From the NCBI GenBank assembly GCA_023412655.1, contig JAEYNH010000161.1:1-15569 (forward strand): a DNA stretch of 15,569 nt, in the 5' to 3' direction. This document shows positions 1 to 9,731 of this stretch, piece by piece (the first letter of the stretch is position 1; every line of letters starts with the position of its first letter). The DNA is from Pseudomonadota bacterium (lineage in GTDB: Bacteria > Pseudomonadota > Alphaproteobacteria > Caulobacterales > Caulobacteraceae). The position numbers and the translations under genes were made by a program. Under the pieces are notes generated by a model. The model made no database searches. It saw only the letters and a list, made by a program, of their open reading frames with translations, and had not been told where the DNA came from.

Positions 1-2
1 AG

Positions 3-662
3 CTGGAGCTCACCGCCCGCTCGGGCGCTGTGACCCCGGTGACCGTCACCTCGGACGGCCGCATCGTCAGCCTCACCTTCGCCAAGTCCGGCCTGCCCGA
101 GCGCGCCTTCCTGCCGATCCGGGTGGACCGCAACCGCTTCTCCAACCTGGTGCTGCGCCGGCCCGACGGCGCCACCGGCGAGCTGATCCTGTCCGAGGAG
201 TCGGAGGCGGCCCTGCGCAAGGGCGCGGTCCTCGACATCGCCTGGCTGGCCGACGAGCCGGTTTCGGTCTCCCTCGCCGGCTCGGACCAGGGGCTGACTG
301 ACCTGCGGGTCTGCGGCGCCCAGATCGCCGTCCAGGCCGAGACCCGCCGCTCCGCCGAGGCCGAGGCCCGCGCCAGGGCCGAGGAGGAAGCCCGCCGCCA
401 GGCCGTGGTCCAGGCCCAGCTCGAGGCCGCCCGGGCCCAGACCGCCGCCGCCGACGCCCAGCGTCAGCGCCTGGAAGAGGAGGCCCAGCGCCAGCGCCGC
501 CAGGAGGCCGAGCAGCGCGAGCGCGCCTATGCCGAAGCCCGGCAGCGCGACTACGACGAGCGCCGTCGCCAGTGGGAGGAGGAGCAGGCCAGCTACTACC
601 GCCCGCCCCCGCCGCGCTATCCCGCCTATCCCCAGAACGGATACCCCTACCGCCCCTGGTGA
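3..662 (+). CDS. Partial coiled-coil protein of unknown function (3' end)
   Basis: The frame is open from the first bases of the window with no stop before position 30, so the gene very probably begins upstream; GTG at 30 is only the first possible start inside the window. About 219 residues are visible. The first ~100 look like a compact beta-rich domain. A long Ala/Glu/Arg/Gln-rich segment follows (roughly visible residues 110-195) with the heptad-like pattern of a coiled coil. The protein ends in a Pro/Tyr-rich tail (YYRPPPPRYPAYP...). No catalytic motif is recognisable, and I do not recognise the family. The tail and coiled coil suggest an envelope-associated or scaffolding protein, but this is a guess; whether it has a signal peptide cannot be seen. 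It converges on the minus-strand amidohydrolase, with repeats between the two 3' ends. Confidence 0.75.
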   Translation: MELTARSGAVTPVTVTSDGRIVSLTFAKSGLPERAFLPIRVDRNRFSNLVLRRPDGATGELILSEESEAALRKGAVLDIAWLADEPVSVSLAGSDQGLTDLRVCGAQIAVQAETRRSAEAEARARAEEEARRQAVVQAQLEAARAQTAAADAQRQRLEEEAQRQRRQEAEQRERAYAEARQRDYDERRRQWEEEQASYYRPPPPRYPAYPQNGYPYRPW

Positions 663-745
663 CCCCACCCCCGCTCATTCCCGCGAAGGCGGGAATCCAA
701 GCTGAATCCGCCCCATGGATCCCCGCCTGCGCGGGGATGTACGGA
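663..745. repeat. Intergenic hairpin repeat, copy 1 (GANTC-bearing)
   Basis: This is the first of two near-identical ~83-bp units with a 90-bp period. It contains two perfect hairpins. Stem 1 is ATTCCCGC (677-684) with GCGGGAAT (689-696) and loop GAAG. Stem 2 is ATCCCCGC (719-726) with GCGGGGAT (731-738) and loop CTGC. Two GAATC sites (693-697 and 704-708) fit GANTC, the CcrM methylation site. It lies between two converging genes, so it could act as a bidirectional terminator. Intergenic repeats associated with GANTC sites have been described for Caulobacter and relatives; that this is the same family is inference. Confidence 0.85.
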
Positions 746-752
746 TCACAAG

Positions 753-835
753 CCCCATCCCCGCTCATTCCCGCGAAGGCGGGAATCCAAGCTGAGCCGC
801 CCCATGGATCCCCCGCCTGCGCGGGGACGCACGGA
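753..835. repeat. Intergenic hairpin repeat, copy 2 (GANTC-bearing)
   Basis: This is the second copy, offset by 90 bp from the first and separated from it by 7 bp. It keeps both hairpins (first stem 767-774 with 779-786). Differences from copy 1 are a few substitutions, a one-base loss near 795 and a one-base gain in the second stem, so the 90-bp register is restored. It has only one GAATC site (783-787), because the second site of copy 1 is destroyed here. Confidence 0.85.
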
Positions 836-849
836 GAGGCGGATACGAA

Positions 850-875
850 GAAGGCGCCGCTTGCGCGACGCCTTC
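850..875 (-). terminator. Hairpin after the amidohydrolase gene, probable terminator
   Basis: A 7-bp stem, GAAGGCG (850-856) with CGCCTTC (869-875), encloses a 12-base GC-rich loop and begins about 14 bases past the amidohydrolase stop on the minus strand. Only a short T-rich tail follows (TTCG), so intrinsic termination is plausible but not strong. Confidence 0.5.
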
Positions 876-889
876 GCAACGTTCCGGCC

Positions 890-2347
890 CTATTCGGCCC
901 CGGCCTTGGCCCGGTAGTCCAGCGGCGGCGGGCGGTCGCCCACCATCGCCTTGTACTGGAAGTCGGCTCCGCGCTTCTCCTTGAGCTCGGCCTTGGCCTT
1001 CTCGATGGTCGCCGGGTCGCGCAGCAGGGCCGCCCCGGTCAGGGCCATGGACTTGGCCGCCACCACGCCGCCCTTGGTGGCCATGGAGGTGCCGCCGGCC
1101 GCCACCGCCTGCCAGGAGTGGCCGGGGGTGCCGGGGACCCAGGTCGCCGCGCTCATCCCCACGGTGGGCGTCACCCAGCTGACGTCGGCCACGTCGGTCG
1201 AGCCGCCGCCGGCCCCGCCGATCTTCATCGGCTGCACCTCGGCGGCGCTTTCCAGCTTGGCCGTGGTGGTGGGCAGCTGCTTCTGCATGGCCTCGGCGAA
1301 GGCCCGTTCCTGGGCGTCCCAGACCACCCCGCCCACGTCCCGCAGGTTCTCGTCCATGACGGTGGCCAGGGTCGCGTTGGGCAGCATGTTGTAGACGCCG
1401 CCGGTCTGTTCGAAGCTCACCTTGGTCTCGGTGGCCATGGCCGCGCCCTCGGCGGCCTTCTTCACCCGCTCCATCACGTCGCGGACGATCTGCGGGTCGG
1501 CGTGGCGGACGTAGTAGTAGGCCTCGGCCTTTTCCGGCACCACGTTCGGGGCGCTGCCGCCGTCGGTGATGACGTAGTGGATGCGGGTGCCGTCCGGCAC
1601 GTGCTCGCGCATCATGTTCACCGCATCGTTCAGCACCTCCACCCCGTCCAGGGCCGAGCGGCCGCGCCACGGCGCCCCCGAGGCGTGGGCCGAAGCGCCC
1701 GAGAACCGGAACTTGCCGCTGATGTTGGCCAGGCTGACGCCCTGGCTGGCGCTGTTGTTGTCGCTGGGGTGCCAGTGGATGGTGGCGTCCACGTCGTCGA
1801 ACAGGCCGGCGCGCACCAGGTAGACCTTGCCCGAACCGCCTTCCTCGGCGGGCGAGCCATAGACCCGCACCTCGCCCTTCACCCCGTTGGCGACCATCCA
1901 TTCCTTCAGGCTGATGGCCGCCTGCACCGAGGCGGCGCCGAACACATGGTGGCCGCAGGCGTGGCTGGCCACGCCGGCCAGGGGCTTGCGCTCGGGGGCC
2001 GCCGCCTGGGCCAGGCCCGGCAGGGCGTCGTACTCGGCCAGGATGCCGATCACCGGGCCATCGCCCGCCTTGAAGCTGGCGACGAAGGCGGTGGGCATGC
2101 CGGCCACCCCCGCCTCGACCTTGAAGCCGGCCTTCTTCAGCTCGGCCTGCAGCAGGGCCGAGCTCTTGTGCTCCTGGTAGCCGACCTCGGCCAGGTCCCA
2201 GATCTGCTTGGCCACCTGGCCCAGGCGCGGGCCGGCCTTGTCGACGCTGGCCTTGATCGAGGCCCGATCCTGGGCCGAAAGGGGCTCGGCGTTCGCCGCC
2301 CCCGCCAGGGTCATCACGGCCGCGGCCGCCAGCAGAATCCGCTTCAT
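890..2347 (-). CDS. Secreted M20-family amidohydrolase, AbgB-like
   Basis: A 485-residue zinc-dependent amidohydrolase of the M20 peptidase family, closest by motif to the p-aminobenzoyl-glutamate hydrolase subunit B (AbgB) type. These enzymes cleave amide bonds of acyl- or aroyl-amino acids. Metal-site motifs visible are HACGHH (129-134), PAEEGG with the catalytic and metal glutamates (166-171), and HWHP (191-194). The dimerisation lid follows (GASAHASGAPWRGRSALDG, from 217), and a conserved C-terminal block reads GGSTDVADVSWVTPT. The start at 2347 is chosen because it begins a classic Sec signal peptide (KR, hydrophobic core, AGAANA) with predicted cleavage after residue 20. An in-frame ATG 75 bases upstream would bury it. 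The product is therefore probably periplasmic, unlike cytoplasmic AbgB. The true substrate is unknown. The gene stands alone, 245 bp from metH and behind a large palindrome. Confidence 0.9.
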   Translation of the reverse strand: MKRILLAAAAVMTLAGAANAEPLSAQDRASIKASVDKAGPRLGQVAKQIWDLAEVGYQEHKSSALLQAELKKAGFKVEAGVAGMPTAFVASFKAGDGPVIGILAEYDALPGLAQAAAPERKPLAGVASHACGHHVFGAASVQAAISLKEWMVANGVKGEVRVYGSPAEEGGSGKVYLVRAGLFDDVDATIHWHPSDNNSASQGVSLANISGKFRFSGASAHASGAPWRGRSALDGVEVLNDAVNMMREHVPDGTRIHYVITDGGSAPNVVPEKAEAYYYVRHADPQIVRDVMERVKKAAEGAAMATETKVSFEQTGGVYNMLPNATLATVMDENLRDVGGVVWDAQERAFAEAMQKQLPTTTAKLESAAEVQPMKIGGAGGGSTDVADVSWVTPTVGMSAATWVPGTPGHSWQAVAAGGTSMATKGGVVAAKSMALTGAALLRDPATIEKAKAELKEKRGADFQYKAMVGDRPPPLDYRAKAGAE

Positions 2348-2432
2348 GGAAGAGCCCCCGAAATCTGAACCGAAGCCGAACTGGTAGCAGGCGGTTTTCG
2401 GACGCCCAAACAGATCTGGCACAACGCCATTA

Positions 2433-2589
2433 CCTCCCCCATCGCGTCAGCGATGGCGGGAGGGGGACCGCCCGCCGCAGAGCGGGTGGTGGAGGGGGCA
2501 GGCCTCGGGCGCCGCCCCTCGCCCCCTCCACCCTTCGCTCTTCGCTGCGCTCGGCGAACGGTCCCCCTCCCGCCGCTGCGCGGGGGAGG
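2433..2589. repeat. 157-bp nested palindromic element
   Basis: Three nested perfect arms form one long imperfect palindrome. Outer: CCTCCCCC (2433-2440) with GGGGGAGG (2582-2589). Middle, 16 bp: 2455-2470 with 2559-2574. Inner, 12 bp: 2488-2499 with 2521-2532. A side hairpin, CATCGC-GTCA-GCGATG, lies at 2440-2455. It begins 3 bases past the stop codon of the second metH gene, fills most of the gap before the amidohydrolase, and could form a cruciform or a transcript-end structure. It resembles the dispersed palindromic repeats common in GC-rich alphaproteobacterial genomes. No transposase is present. Confidence 0.8.
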
Positions 2590-2592
2590 TGA

Positions 2593-5240
<2,648 letters not shown>

Positions 5241-5241
<1 letters not shown>

Positions 5242-5798
5242 TAATTTGCCTCGGGACGTACTAGGGCCGGAAGTCCGTCGATGGACTGGGCGTTGGTGGC
5301 GTAGCGGCGGGCGGCCCATTCCTCGAACGGCCGGTGTTCGATCCAGCGCCGCAACTGGTCACGCTCGCCGCGGTACTCGAAGAACGGGATGCTCCAGCCG
5401 CAGCTGTCGGCGATGCGGTTCAGTTCCACCACGATCACCGCACGGGCGCGGTCGTATCCAGGGAAGTGCGCCATCAGGCCCCGGAACTCCGGATCGTGCA
5501 GGGCCACCGCGCGCCCACGGCCGTACAGCCGCAGGATCTTTGGCGCGCCCTCAAAGGCGCAGAACATCAGGGTGATGCGCCCGTTCTCCTGGACGTGCGC
5601 CATCGTTTCGGCGCCGGATCCTCCAAGGTCCAGATAGGCGACGGTTCGATCGTCCAGCACGACGAAGGTGTCGTAGCCCTTGGGCGAAACGTTCACCGAG
5701 CCCTCGCCGGCCAGCGGCGCCGTCGCCACGAAGAACATCTTCTGCCGCCCGATGAAGGCGACCAAGTCCTCGTCCAGCTGTTCAAAGGTCTGGCTCAT
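5241..5798 (-). CDS. PNPOx-fold (pyridoxamine 5'-phosphate oxidase-like) protein
   Basis: A 185-residue protein of the pyridoxamine 5'-phosphate oxidase-like split-barrel superfamily, whose members usually bind FMN, F420 or haem. Supporting segments are QKMFFVATAPLAGEGSVNVSPKGYD (shown from residue 18 in part: FFVATAPL then SVNVSPKG), VAYLDLGGSGAETMAHV and ITLMFCAFEG. The length fits a single domain. It is not PdxH itself, since the C-terminal substrate region of that enzyme is not recognisable. The ATG at 5798 is chosen because it overlaps the stop of the preceding gene (TGATG); the open frame runs on upstream inside metH but that extension looks like shadow sequence. Its stop overlaps the GTG of the following metH half (TAGTG). 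It therefore sits, coupled on both sides, between the two halves of methionine synthase. A redox or flavin role connected with B12 is conceivable but entirely inferred. Confidence 0.85.
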
Positions 5799-6859
5799 CA
5801 GGCGAGCTCGAAAGGCTCCAGACCCGCCAGCCTCATAGCCGTCGGCCGCTCGGGAACGGGCCGCGGCTTCACGCCCTTCACCGCATCCGCCACGTGCCGG
5901 ATATGGTCCGGTGTGGTGCCGCAGCAGCCGCCTAGTATGTTCACCAAGCCGTGTTCGGCCCACTCGTGCAGCATGTGACCGGTCTCGTGCGGCTGCTCGT
6001 CGTACTCGCCCATGGCGTTCGGCAGGCCGGCGTTCGGGTAGGCGGAGACCAACGTGTCGGCGATCCGTGCCAGTTCGGCGATATGAGGCCGCATCAGCTC
6101 CGCCCCGAGCGCGCAGTTCAGCCCCACGGCGAACGGCTTGGCGTGACGGACCGAGTTCCAGAACGCCTCCACCGTCTGGCCCGACAAGGTGCGCCCCGAA
6201 CGGTCGGTGATGGTGCCCGAAATCCAGATCGGCAGGGGCTCATAGCCCTGATCCTCGAGGTCGAGGATCGCCTTGATCGCCGCCTTGCAGTTGAGGGTGT
6301 CGGTGATCGTCTCCACCAGGAACAGGTCCACCCCGCCCTCGTGCAGCGCCCGAACCTGCTCGGCATAGGCCTCATAGACCTGCTCGAAGGTGACCTTCCG
6401 GGCGCCCGGATCGTTCACGTCCGAGCTCATGGACAGCATCACCGGCAGCGGCCCGATAGAGCCCGCCACGAACCGCGGCTTGTGCGGCTCCTTGGCCGTC
6501 CAGGCGTCGGCGGAGGCCCGCGCCAGCTTCGCGCCCTCGAAATTGATGTCCCAGACCGCCGCCTCCATGCCGTACTCGGCCTGGGCGATGGTGGTCGCCG
6601 AGAAGGTGTTGGTCTCCGAGATGTCGGCGCCCGCCCCAAAATAGGCGTCGTGCAGCTCCAAGATGATGTCGGGCCGGGTGATGCACAGCAGGTCATTGTT
6701 GCCCCGCAGCTCGCCGGGCGCCGTCCTGAACCGCTCGCCGCGGTAGTCGGCCTCCTCGAGGCCCCGCTTCTGGATCATCACGCCCCAGGAGCCGTCCAGG
6801 ATCAGCACCCGCTCCTTGGCGGCCGCCTTCAGCGCCGCGATGCGCTCCTGCCTCGTCAT
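5798..6859 (-). CDS. metH: Methionine synthase, homocysteine-binding half
   Basis: A 353-residue homocysteine S-methyltransferase domain, the N-terminal module of cobalamin-dependent methionine synthase encoded separately. It binds homocysteine as a zinc thiolate and accepts the methyl group from methylcobalamin on the partner protein. The three zinc cysteines are present: C249 in GLNCALG and C312-C313 in GGCCGT. Other family segments are ILDGSWGVMIQ (20-30), ETNTFSAT (82-89), GSIGPLPVMLSMSSDVNDPG (133-152) and SGTITDRSGRTLSGQ. The DGSWGV and GPLPVMLS wordings differ from the common DGAMGT and GPTNKTLS forms, a variation seen from memory of the family. The start at 6859 overlaps the metF stop as ATGA, and the stop overlaps the next start as TGATG. 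A stand-alone betaine- or SAM-dependent homocysteine methyltransferase is the alternative, but the adjacent half lacking this domain makes a split MetH far likelier. Confidence 0.95.
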   Translation of the reverse strand: MTRQERIAALKAAAKERVLILDGSWGVMIQKRGLEEADYRGERFRTAPGELRGNNDLLCITRPDIILELHDAYFGAGADISETNTFSATTIAQAEYGMEAAVWDINFEGAKLARASADAWTAKEPHKPRFVAGSIGPLPVMLSMSSDVNDPGARKVTFEQVYEAYAEQVRALHEGGVDLFLVETITDTLNCKAAIKAILDLEDQGYEPLPIWISGTITDRSGRTLSGQTVEAFWNSVRHAKPFAVGLNCALGAELMRPHIAELARIADTLVSAYPNAGLPNAMGEYDEQPHETGHMLHEWAEHGLVNILGGCCGTTPDHIRHVADAVKGVKPRPVPERPTAMRLAGLEPFELA

Positions 6860-7788
6860 GCCGCCGCCTCCTTGGACTCAGGTCCGTTGTCGCGCACCCC
6901 CAACACCCGACAGATGGCGTAGGTCAGGTCGGCGCGGTTCAGGGTGTAGAAGTGGAAGTCGCCGAAGCCCTCCTCGGCCAGCCTTGCGCACATCTCGCTG
7001 GAGACCGAGGCCGCGATCAGCCGCCGGGTCTCCGGATCCTTGTCCAGGCCCTCGAACAGATTGCCGAGCCACGCCGGCAGTTCGATGCCGATGGGCCCCG
7101 CCATCTTCTTCAGGCCGGCATAGTTGGTCACCGGCATGATCCCGGGCGAGATCGGGATGGTGACGCCCGCCTTCCGCACCCTGTCCATGAACCGCAGGAA
7201 GCCGTCCACATCGAAGAAGAACTGGGTGATCGCCCGGGTGGCGCCGGCATCGATCTTGGCCTTCAGCACGTCGATGTCGTGGTTGATCCCGGCGCTCTCG
7301 GGGTGCACCTGCGGATAGAGGCCGACGCTGACCTCGAAATCCGCGATGGCGCGGATGCCGGCGGTCAGCTCTGTGGCGTTGCCATAGCCGTCCGCACGGG
7401 GCGTGTAGGCGCCGCCGATCTGCCCGGGAGGATCGCCGCGCAGGGCCACGATGTGGCGGATGCCCGAGGTCCAGTAGTCGCGGATGACCTCGTCCACCTC
7501 GTCCCGGCTGGCCTCCACGCAGGTGAGATGCGCCGCCGGCTTCAACTTGGTCTCGGCCAGCATGCGCAGCACGGTGCGGTGCGTGCGGTCGCGCGTCGAG
7601 CCGCCGGCGCCATAGGTCACCGAGACGAAGGAAGGGGCGAGCGGCTCCAGCCGCCGGATCGCCTCCCAAAGCCGCTCCTCGGCCTCAGGCGTCTTGGGCG
7701 GCGAGAACTCGAACGACACGCTGGGCCGCGGCGCCCCACCGACGCCGGCGCGGGCCACGGGCCCCAGGGCGGTTGTGGGGGGGGTCAT
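6856..7788 (-). CDS. metF: 5,10-methylenetetrahydrofolate reductase
   Basis: A 310-residue FAD-dependent reductase that makes 5-methyl-tetrahydrofolate, the methyl donor for the methionine synthase encoded just downstream. Recognisable segments are SFEFSPPKT (25-33, with catalytic E27), TYGAGGST (58-65), HLTC (87-90), ALRGDPP (115-121, D119 near the flavin), YPQVHPES (158-165), QFFFD (189-193), SPGIMPV and FHFYTLNR near the end. The length fits the bacterial family (about 295-310). The first ~20 residues are a non-conserved, Ala/Pro/Gly-rich extension. The ATG is nevertheless favoured because it overlaps the stop of the upstream regulator as ATGA, and its own stop overlaps the next start in the same way, so expression should be coupled along the operon. 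Confidence 0.96.
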   Translation of the reverse strand: MTPPTTALGPVARAGVGGAPRPSVSFEFSPPKTPEAEERLWEAIRRLEPLAPSFVSVTYGAGGSTRDRTHRTVLRMLAETKLKPAAHLTCVEASRDEVDEVIRDYWTSGIRHIVALRGDPPGQIGGAYTPRADGYGNATELTAGIRAIADFEVSVGLYPQVHPESAGINHDIDVLKAKIDAGATRAITQFFFDVDGFLRFMDRVRKAGVTIPISPGIMPVTNYAGLKKMAGPIGIELPAWLGNLFEGLDKDPETRRLIAASVSSEMCARLAEEGFGDFHFYTLNRADLTYAICRVLGVRDNGPESKEAAA

Positions 7789-8756
7789 GCAGCGCTCCTT
7801 TGCCGGACGGCGGCCCGTTCGGCGGTCCAGATTTTCACGGTCAGGCCTTCGCCGCGCTCGGGCGGCAGGGTTTGGACGCCCACCGGCTTCAGCCCGGCTT
7901 CTCCGAGCCAGCGCTCGATCTCCGCGTCGGAGAACCCCAGCCGGCGGTGCTGGTGCTGCTCACGCAGGAACTCGAGCGCGTGCGGGGCGAAGTCGACGAT
8001 GATCAGCCGCCCGCCCGGCGCGGTGATGCGGGCGGCCTCTTTCACCGCCGCGGCCGGGTCGCCCAGGTAGTGCAGCACCTGATGCACCACCACGAGGTCG
8101 GCGCTCTCGTCCGGCAGGCGGGTGCCGAAGATGTCGCCGTGGCGAAGCTCGCAGCGTTCCAGTCCCGCCTGGGTCACCTGGGCCCGCGCGATGTTCAGCA
8201 TCTGCTGCGACAGGTCCAGGCCCAGCGCCTGTTCGGCCGTCGGCCCCAGCAGGGTCAGCATCCGCCCCGCGCCGGTCCCCAGGTCCACCAGCCGCCGGAA
8301 CGGCCCCTTGCCGGCCGCCTGCAGGATCGCCGCCTCGACGTCGGCCTCGGCCACGTACAGCGAGCGGATCTCGTCCCAGCGGGCGGCGTTGCGCGCGAAG
8401 TATGCGTCGGCCTCGGCGGCCCGTTCGGCCTGCACTGCGATCAGCCGCTCGGCGTCGCGGAACAGCACGCCGTCGGCGGGATCGATGCGCTTGAGGATCT
8501 CGGCCGCCAGCTCACCGGCGTGGCCGCCCTGGACCAGGCGGTAGAACACCCAGGCCCCGTCGGGGAAACGCTCCACCAGCCCGGCCTCGGCCAGGAGCTT
8601 GAGGTGGCGCGACACCCGCGGCTGGCTCTGGTCCAGCACCCGGCACAGCTCCAGCACCGCCAGCTCCTCCCGGGCCAGCAGCGCCAGGATGCGCAGGCGC
8701 GTCGACTCGCCCGCCGCGCGCAACACATCCACAGCCTGGGCCGCCGAGAGCTTCAT
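7785..8756 (-). CDS. sahR: SahR-type ArsR regulator fused to SAM/SAH-binding methyltransferase fold
   Basis: A 323-residue fusion. Residues 8-75 are an ArsR-type winged helix (STRLRILALL, recognition helix around DQSQPRVSRHLKLL, wing GAWVFYRL). Residues about 115-300 are a class I methyltransferase fold with motif I VDLGTGAG (157-164), GLDLSQQML (179-187), HGDIF and APGGRLIIVDF. This is the architecture described for SahR, a repressor of SAM-cycle genes that releases DNA on binding S-adenosylhomocysteine through a methylase-like sensor domain. Its position as first gene before metF and metH supports that identity. None of the metal-binding cysteine pairs of classical ArsR sensors is obvious. 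The ATG at 8756 has GGAG only two bases away, which is an unusually tight spacing. A perfect palindrome lies 9-24 bases upstream, suggesting autoregulation. Alternative: a true methyltransferase with an HTH. Confidence 0.88.
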   Translation of the reverse strand: MKLSAAQAVDVLRAAGESTRLRILALLAREELAVLELCRVLDQSQPRVSRHLKLLAEAGLVERFPDGAWVFYRLVQGGHAGELAAEILKRIDPADGVLFRDAERLIAVQAERAAEADAYFARNAARWDEIRSLYVAEADVEAAILQAAGKGPFRRLVDLGTGAGRMLTLLGPTAEQALGLDLSQQMLNIARAQVTQAGLERCELRHGDIFGTRLPDESADLVVVHQVLHYLGDPAAAVKEAARITAPGGRLIIVDFAPHALEFLREQHQHRRLGFSDAEIERWLGEAGLKPVGVQTLPPERGEGLTVKIWTAERAAVRQRSAA

Positions 8757-8764
8757 GGCTCCAT

Positions 8765-8780
8765 ATAAAGATATCTTTAT
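8765..8780. promoter_or_regulatory. 16-bp palindrome, probable SahR operator
   Basis: The sequence ATAAAGATATCTTTAT is perfectly self-complementary and stands out as AT-rich in a very GC-rich region. It ends 9 bases before the sahR start codon. A further TAAAGA half-site lies 9 bases upstream on the minus strand (8787-8782), in direct orientation. Position and symmetry fit autoregulation and control of the whole metF-metH operon by SahR. Binding is inferred. Confidence 0.7.
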
Positions 8781-8793
8781 GTCTTTAAGTCAA
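8768..8793 (-). promoter_or_regulatory. Candidate promoter of the sahR-met operon
   Basis: On the minus strand TTGACTT (8793-8787) is a good -35. After 11 bases GATATCTT (8775-8768) partly matches the Caulobacter-type -10 (GCTANAWC, spacing 10-14). The -10 would coincide with the palindrome, so a repressor bound there would block polymerase. Transcription would then start only a few bases before the start codon. Confidence 0.4.
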
Positions 8794-8803
8794 GTCGGGA
8801 GGT

Positions 8804-9730
8804 CTAGACGACCGGACTGGCGACCGGCTCGCCGGCCACGAACAATCGCACGTTCTCCACGGCCTGCGCCACCATCAGCGGGATGGAGTCCAGCGTGCCT
8901 CCGGCCGTATGCGGCGTCAGCACCGTGTTGGGAAGGTCCAGCCAGCGCGCCGTCGGCGTCGGCTCCTCCTCGAACACGTCCAGGGCGGCGCGGCCCAGCC
9001 GGCCGTCCTTAAGCGCCGCGATCAGCGCGTCCTCGTCGATGATCGAGCCCCGCGCCACATTGACGATCAGCCCCTTCGGCCCCACGGCGTCGATGATCTC
9101 GCGCGACACGGCCTTGCGGTTGGAGGCGTCGGCGCGGCAGGCCACCACCAGCACGTCGCTGTCCTGCGCCAGCGCCAGCAGGCTCTCCGCCCGCGGCCAG
9201 CGCGCCGCCTTGGGGTTCGGTCCCCACCAGCCCACCTGCATGCCGAACGCCTCGGCGCGCACCGCCACGGCCTCGCCGATGGCGCCCAGGCCCATGACGC
9301 CGAGGCGCCGGCCCTTCAGGCCCGGAGTCGGCCGCAGGCGCGGATCGTTCCGCCAGCCCCCCTCGCGCAGCACGACATCGCCGAGCACGATCTTGCGCCA
9401 GGCGGCCAGCATCAGGCCCATGGCATGGTCAGCCACATCGTCCGCGTTCAGCCCCTTGGCGTGCGTCACCTCGATGTCGTTGGCCCGGCACCAGGGCACG
9501 TCCACGCCGTCATAGCCGACGCTGACGCAGGCGATGAGGCCAAGCCGCGGCAGACTGCCGAGGAACTCCGGCGTCAGCGGGATCTCCCCCGCATGGACGA
9601 TGGCCCGCGTCTCCAGCCGTTCGGCGTCGGTCAGCGTCCAGCGGGCCGCCACGCGGAACCCGGCCGCCTCCAGCGGGGCGCGAACCGCCGCCAGCATCTC
9701 GTGCGACAGCATCACCACGGGCTCAGGCAT
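8804..9730 (-). CDS. D-isomer-specific 2-hydroxyacid dehydrogenase (glyoxylate/hydroxypyruvate reductase-like)
   Basis: A 308-residue member of the D-2-hydroxyacid dehydrogenase family, which interconverts 2-oxoacids and D-2-hydroxyacids, cytoplasmic. The dinucleotide motif GLGAIG is at 147-152. The catalytic triad fits R227 (NVARGS), E256 (FEEEP) and H274 (LTPHTAGG). The segment after the second Rossmann strand reads WWGPNPKAA and lacks the acidic residue typical of NAD enzymes, so NADP(H) is likelier. This points to a glyoxylate/hydroxypyruvate reductase rather than phosphoglycerate dehydrogenase; there is no ACT domain. The start has a strong AGGAGG (9741-9736) five bases upstream, but that site is buried in a hairpin. 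It ends 47 bases before sahR, on the same strand, so read-through into the methionine operon is possible. The exact substrate cannot be read from sequence. Confidence 0.9.
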   Translation of the reverse strand: MPEPVVMLSHEMLAAVRAPLEAAGFRVAARWTLTDAERLETRAIVHAGEIPLTPEFLGSLPRLGLIACVSVGYDGVDVPWCRANDIEVTHAKGLNADDVADHAMGLMLAAWRKIVLGDVVLREGGWRNDPRLRPTPGLKGRRLGVMGLGAIGEAVAVRAEAFGMQVGWWGPNPKAARWPRAESLLALAQDSDVLVVACRADASNRKAVSREIIDAVGPKGLIVNVARGSIIDEDALIAALKDGRLGRAALDVFEEEPTPTARWLDLPNTVLTPHTAGGTLDSIPLMVAQAVENVRLFVAGEPVASPVV

Positions 9731-9731
9731 C

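Noticed and set aside
663..835. CRISPR array
   Set aside because: There are only two copies, each an ~83-bp double hairpin, with a 7-bp spacer and no cas genes.
73..879. Minus-strand frame with repeated WIPAFAGMSG-like peptides
   Set aside because: These peptides are the translation of the intergenic hairpin repeats, and the rest is low-complexity Arg/Pro/Gly sequence antisense to the left-edge gene. It is not a real protein.
572..2368. Long plus-strand open frame opposite the amidohydrolase
   Set aside because: It is Gly/Ala/His/Arg-rich with no domain, runs through the hairpin repeats, and lies antisense to a gene with clear M20 motifs. Such shadows are expected at this GC content.
2348..2422. 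Upstream ATG extending the amidohydrolase by 25 residues
   Set aside because: The extension would place non-hydrophobic residues before a textbook signal peptide.
5242..5319. Upstream start adding 26 residues to the second metH half
   Set aside because: The extension overlaps the PNPOx-like gene and is Arg/Pro-rich shadow sequence. The GTG at 5241 has a good ribosome binding site and abuts the conserved pterin domain.
8757..8803. SAH, SAM or cobalamin riboswitch upstream of the methionine operon
   Set aside because: Only 47 bases separate the operon from the previous gene, too few for these riboswitches, and the B12-box and SAM-II patterns are not seen. A protein operator explains the region better.
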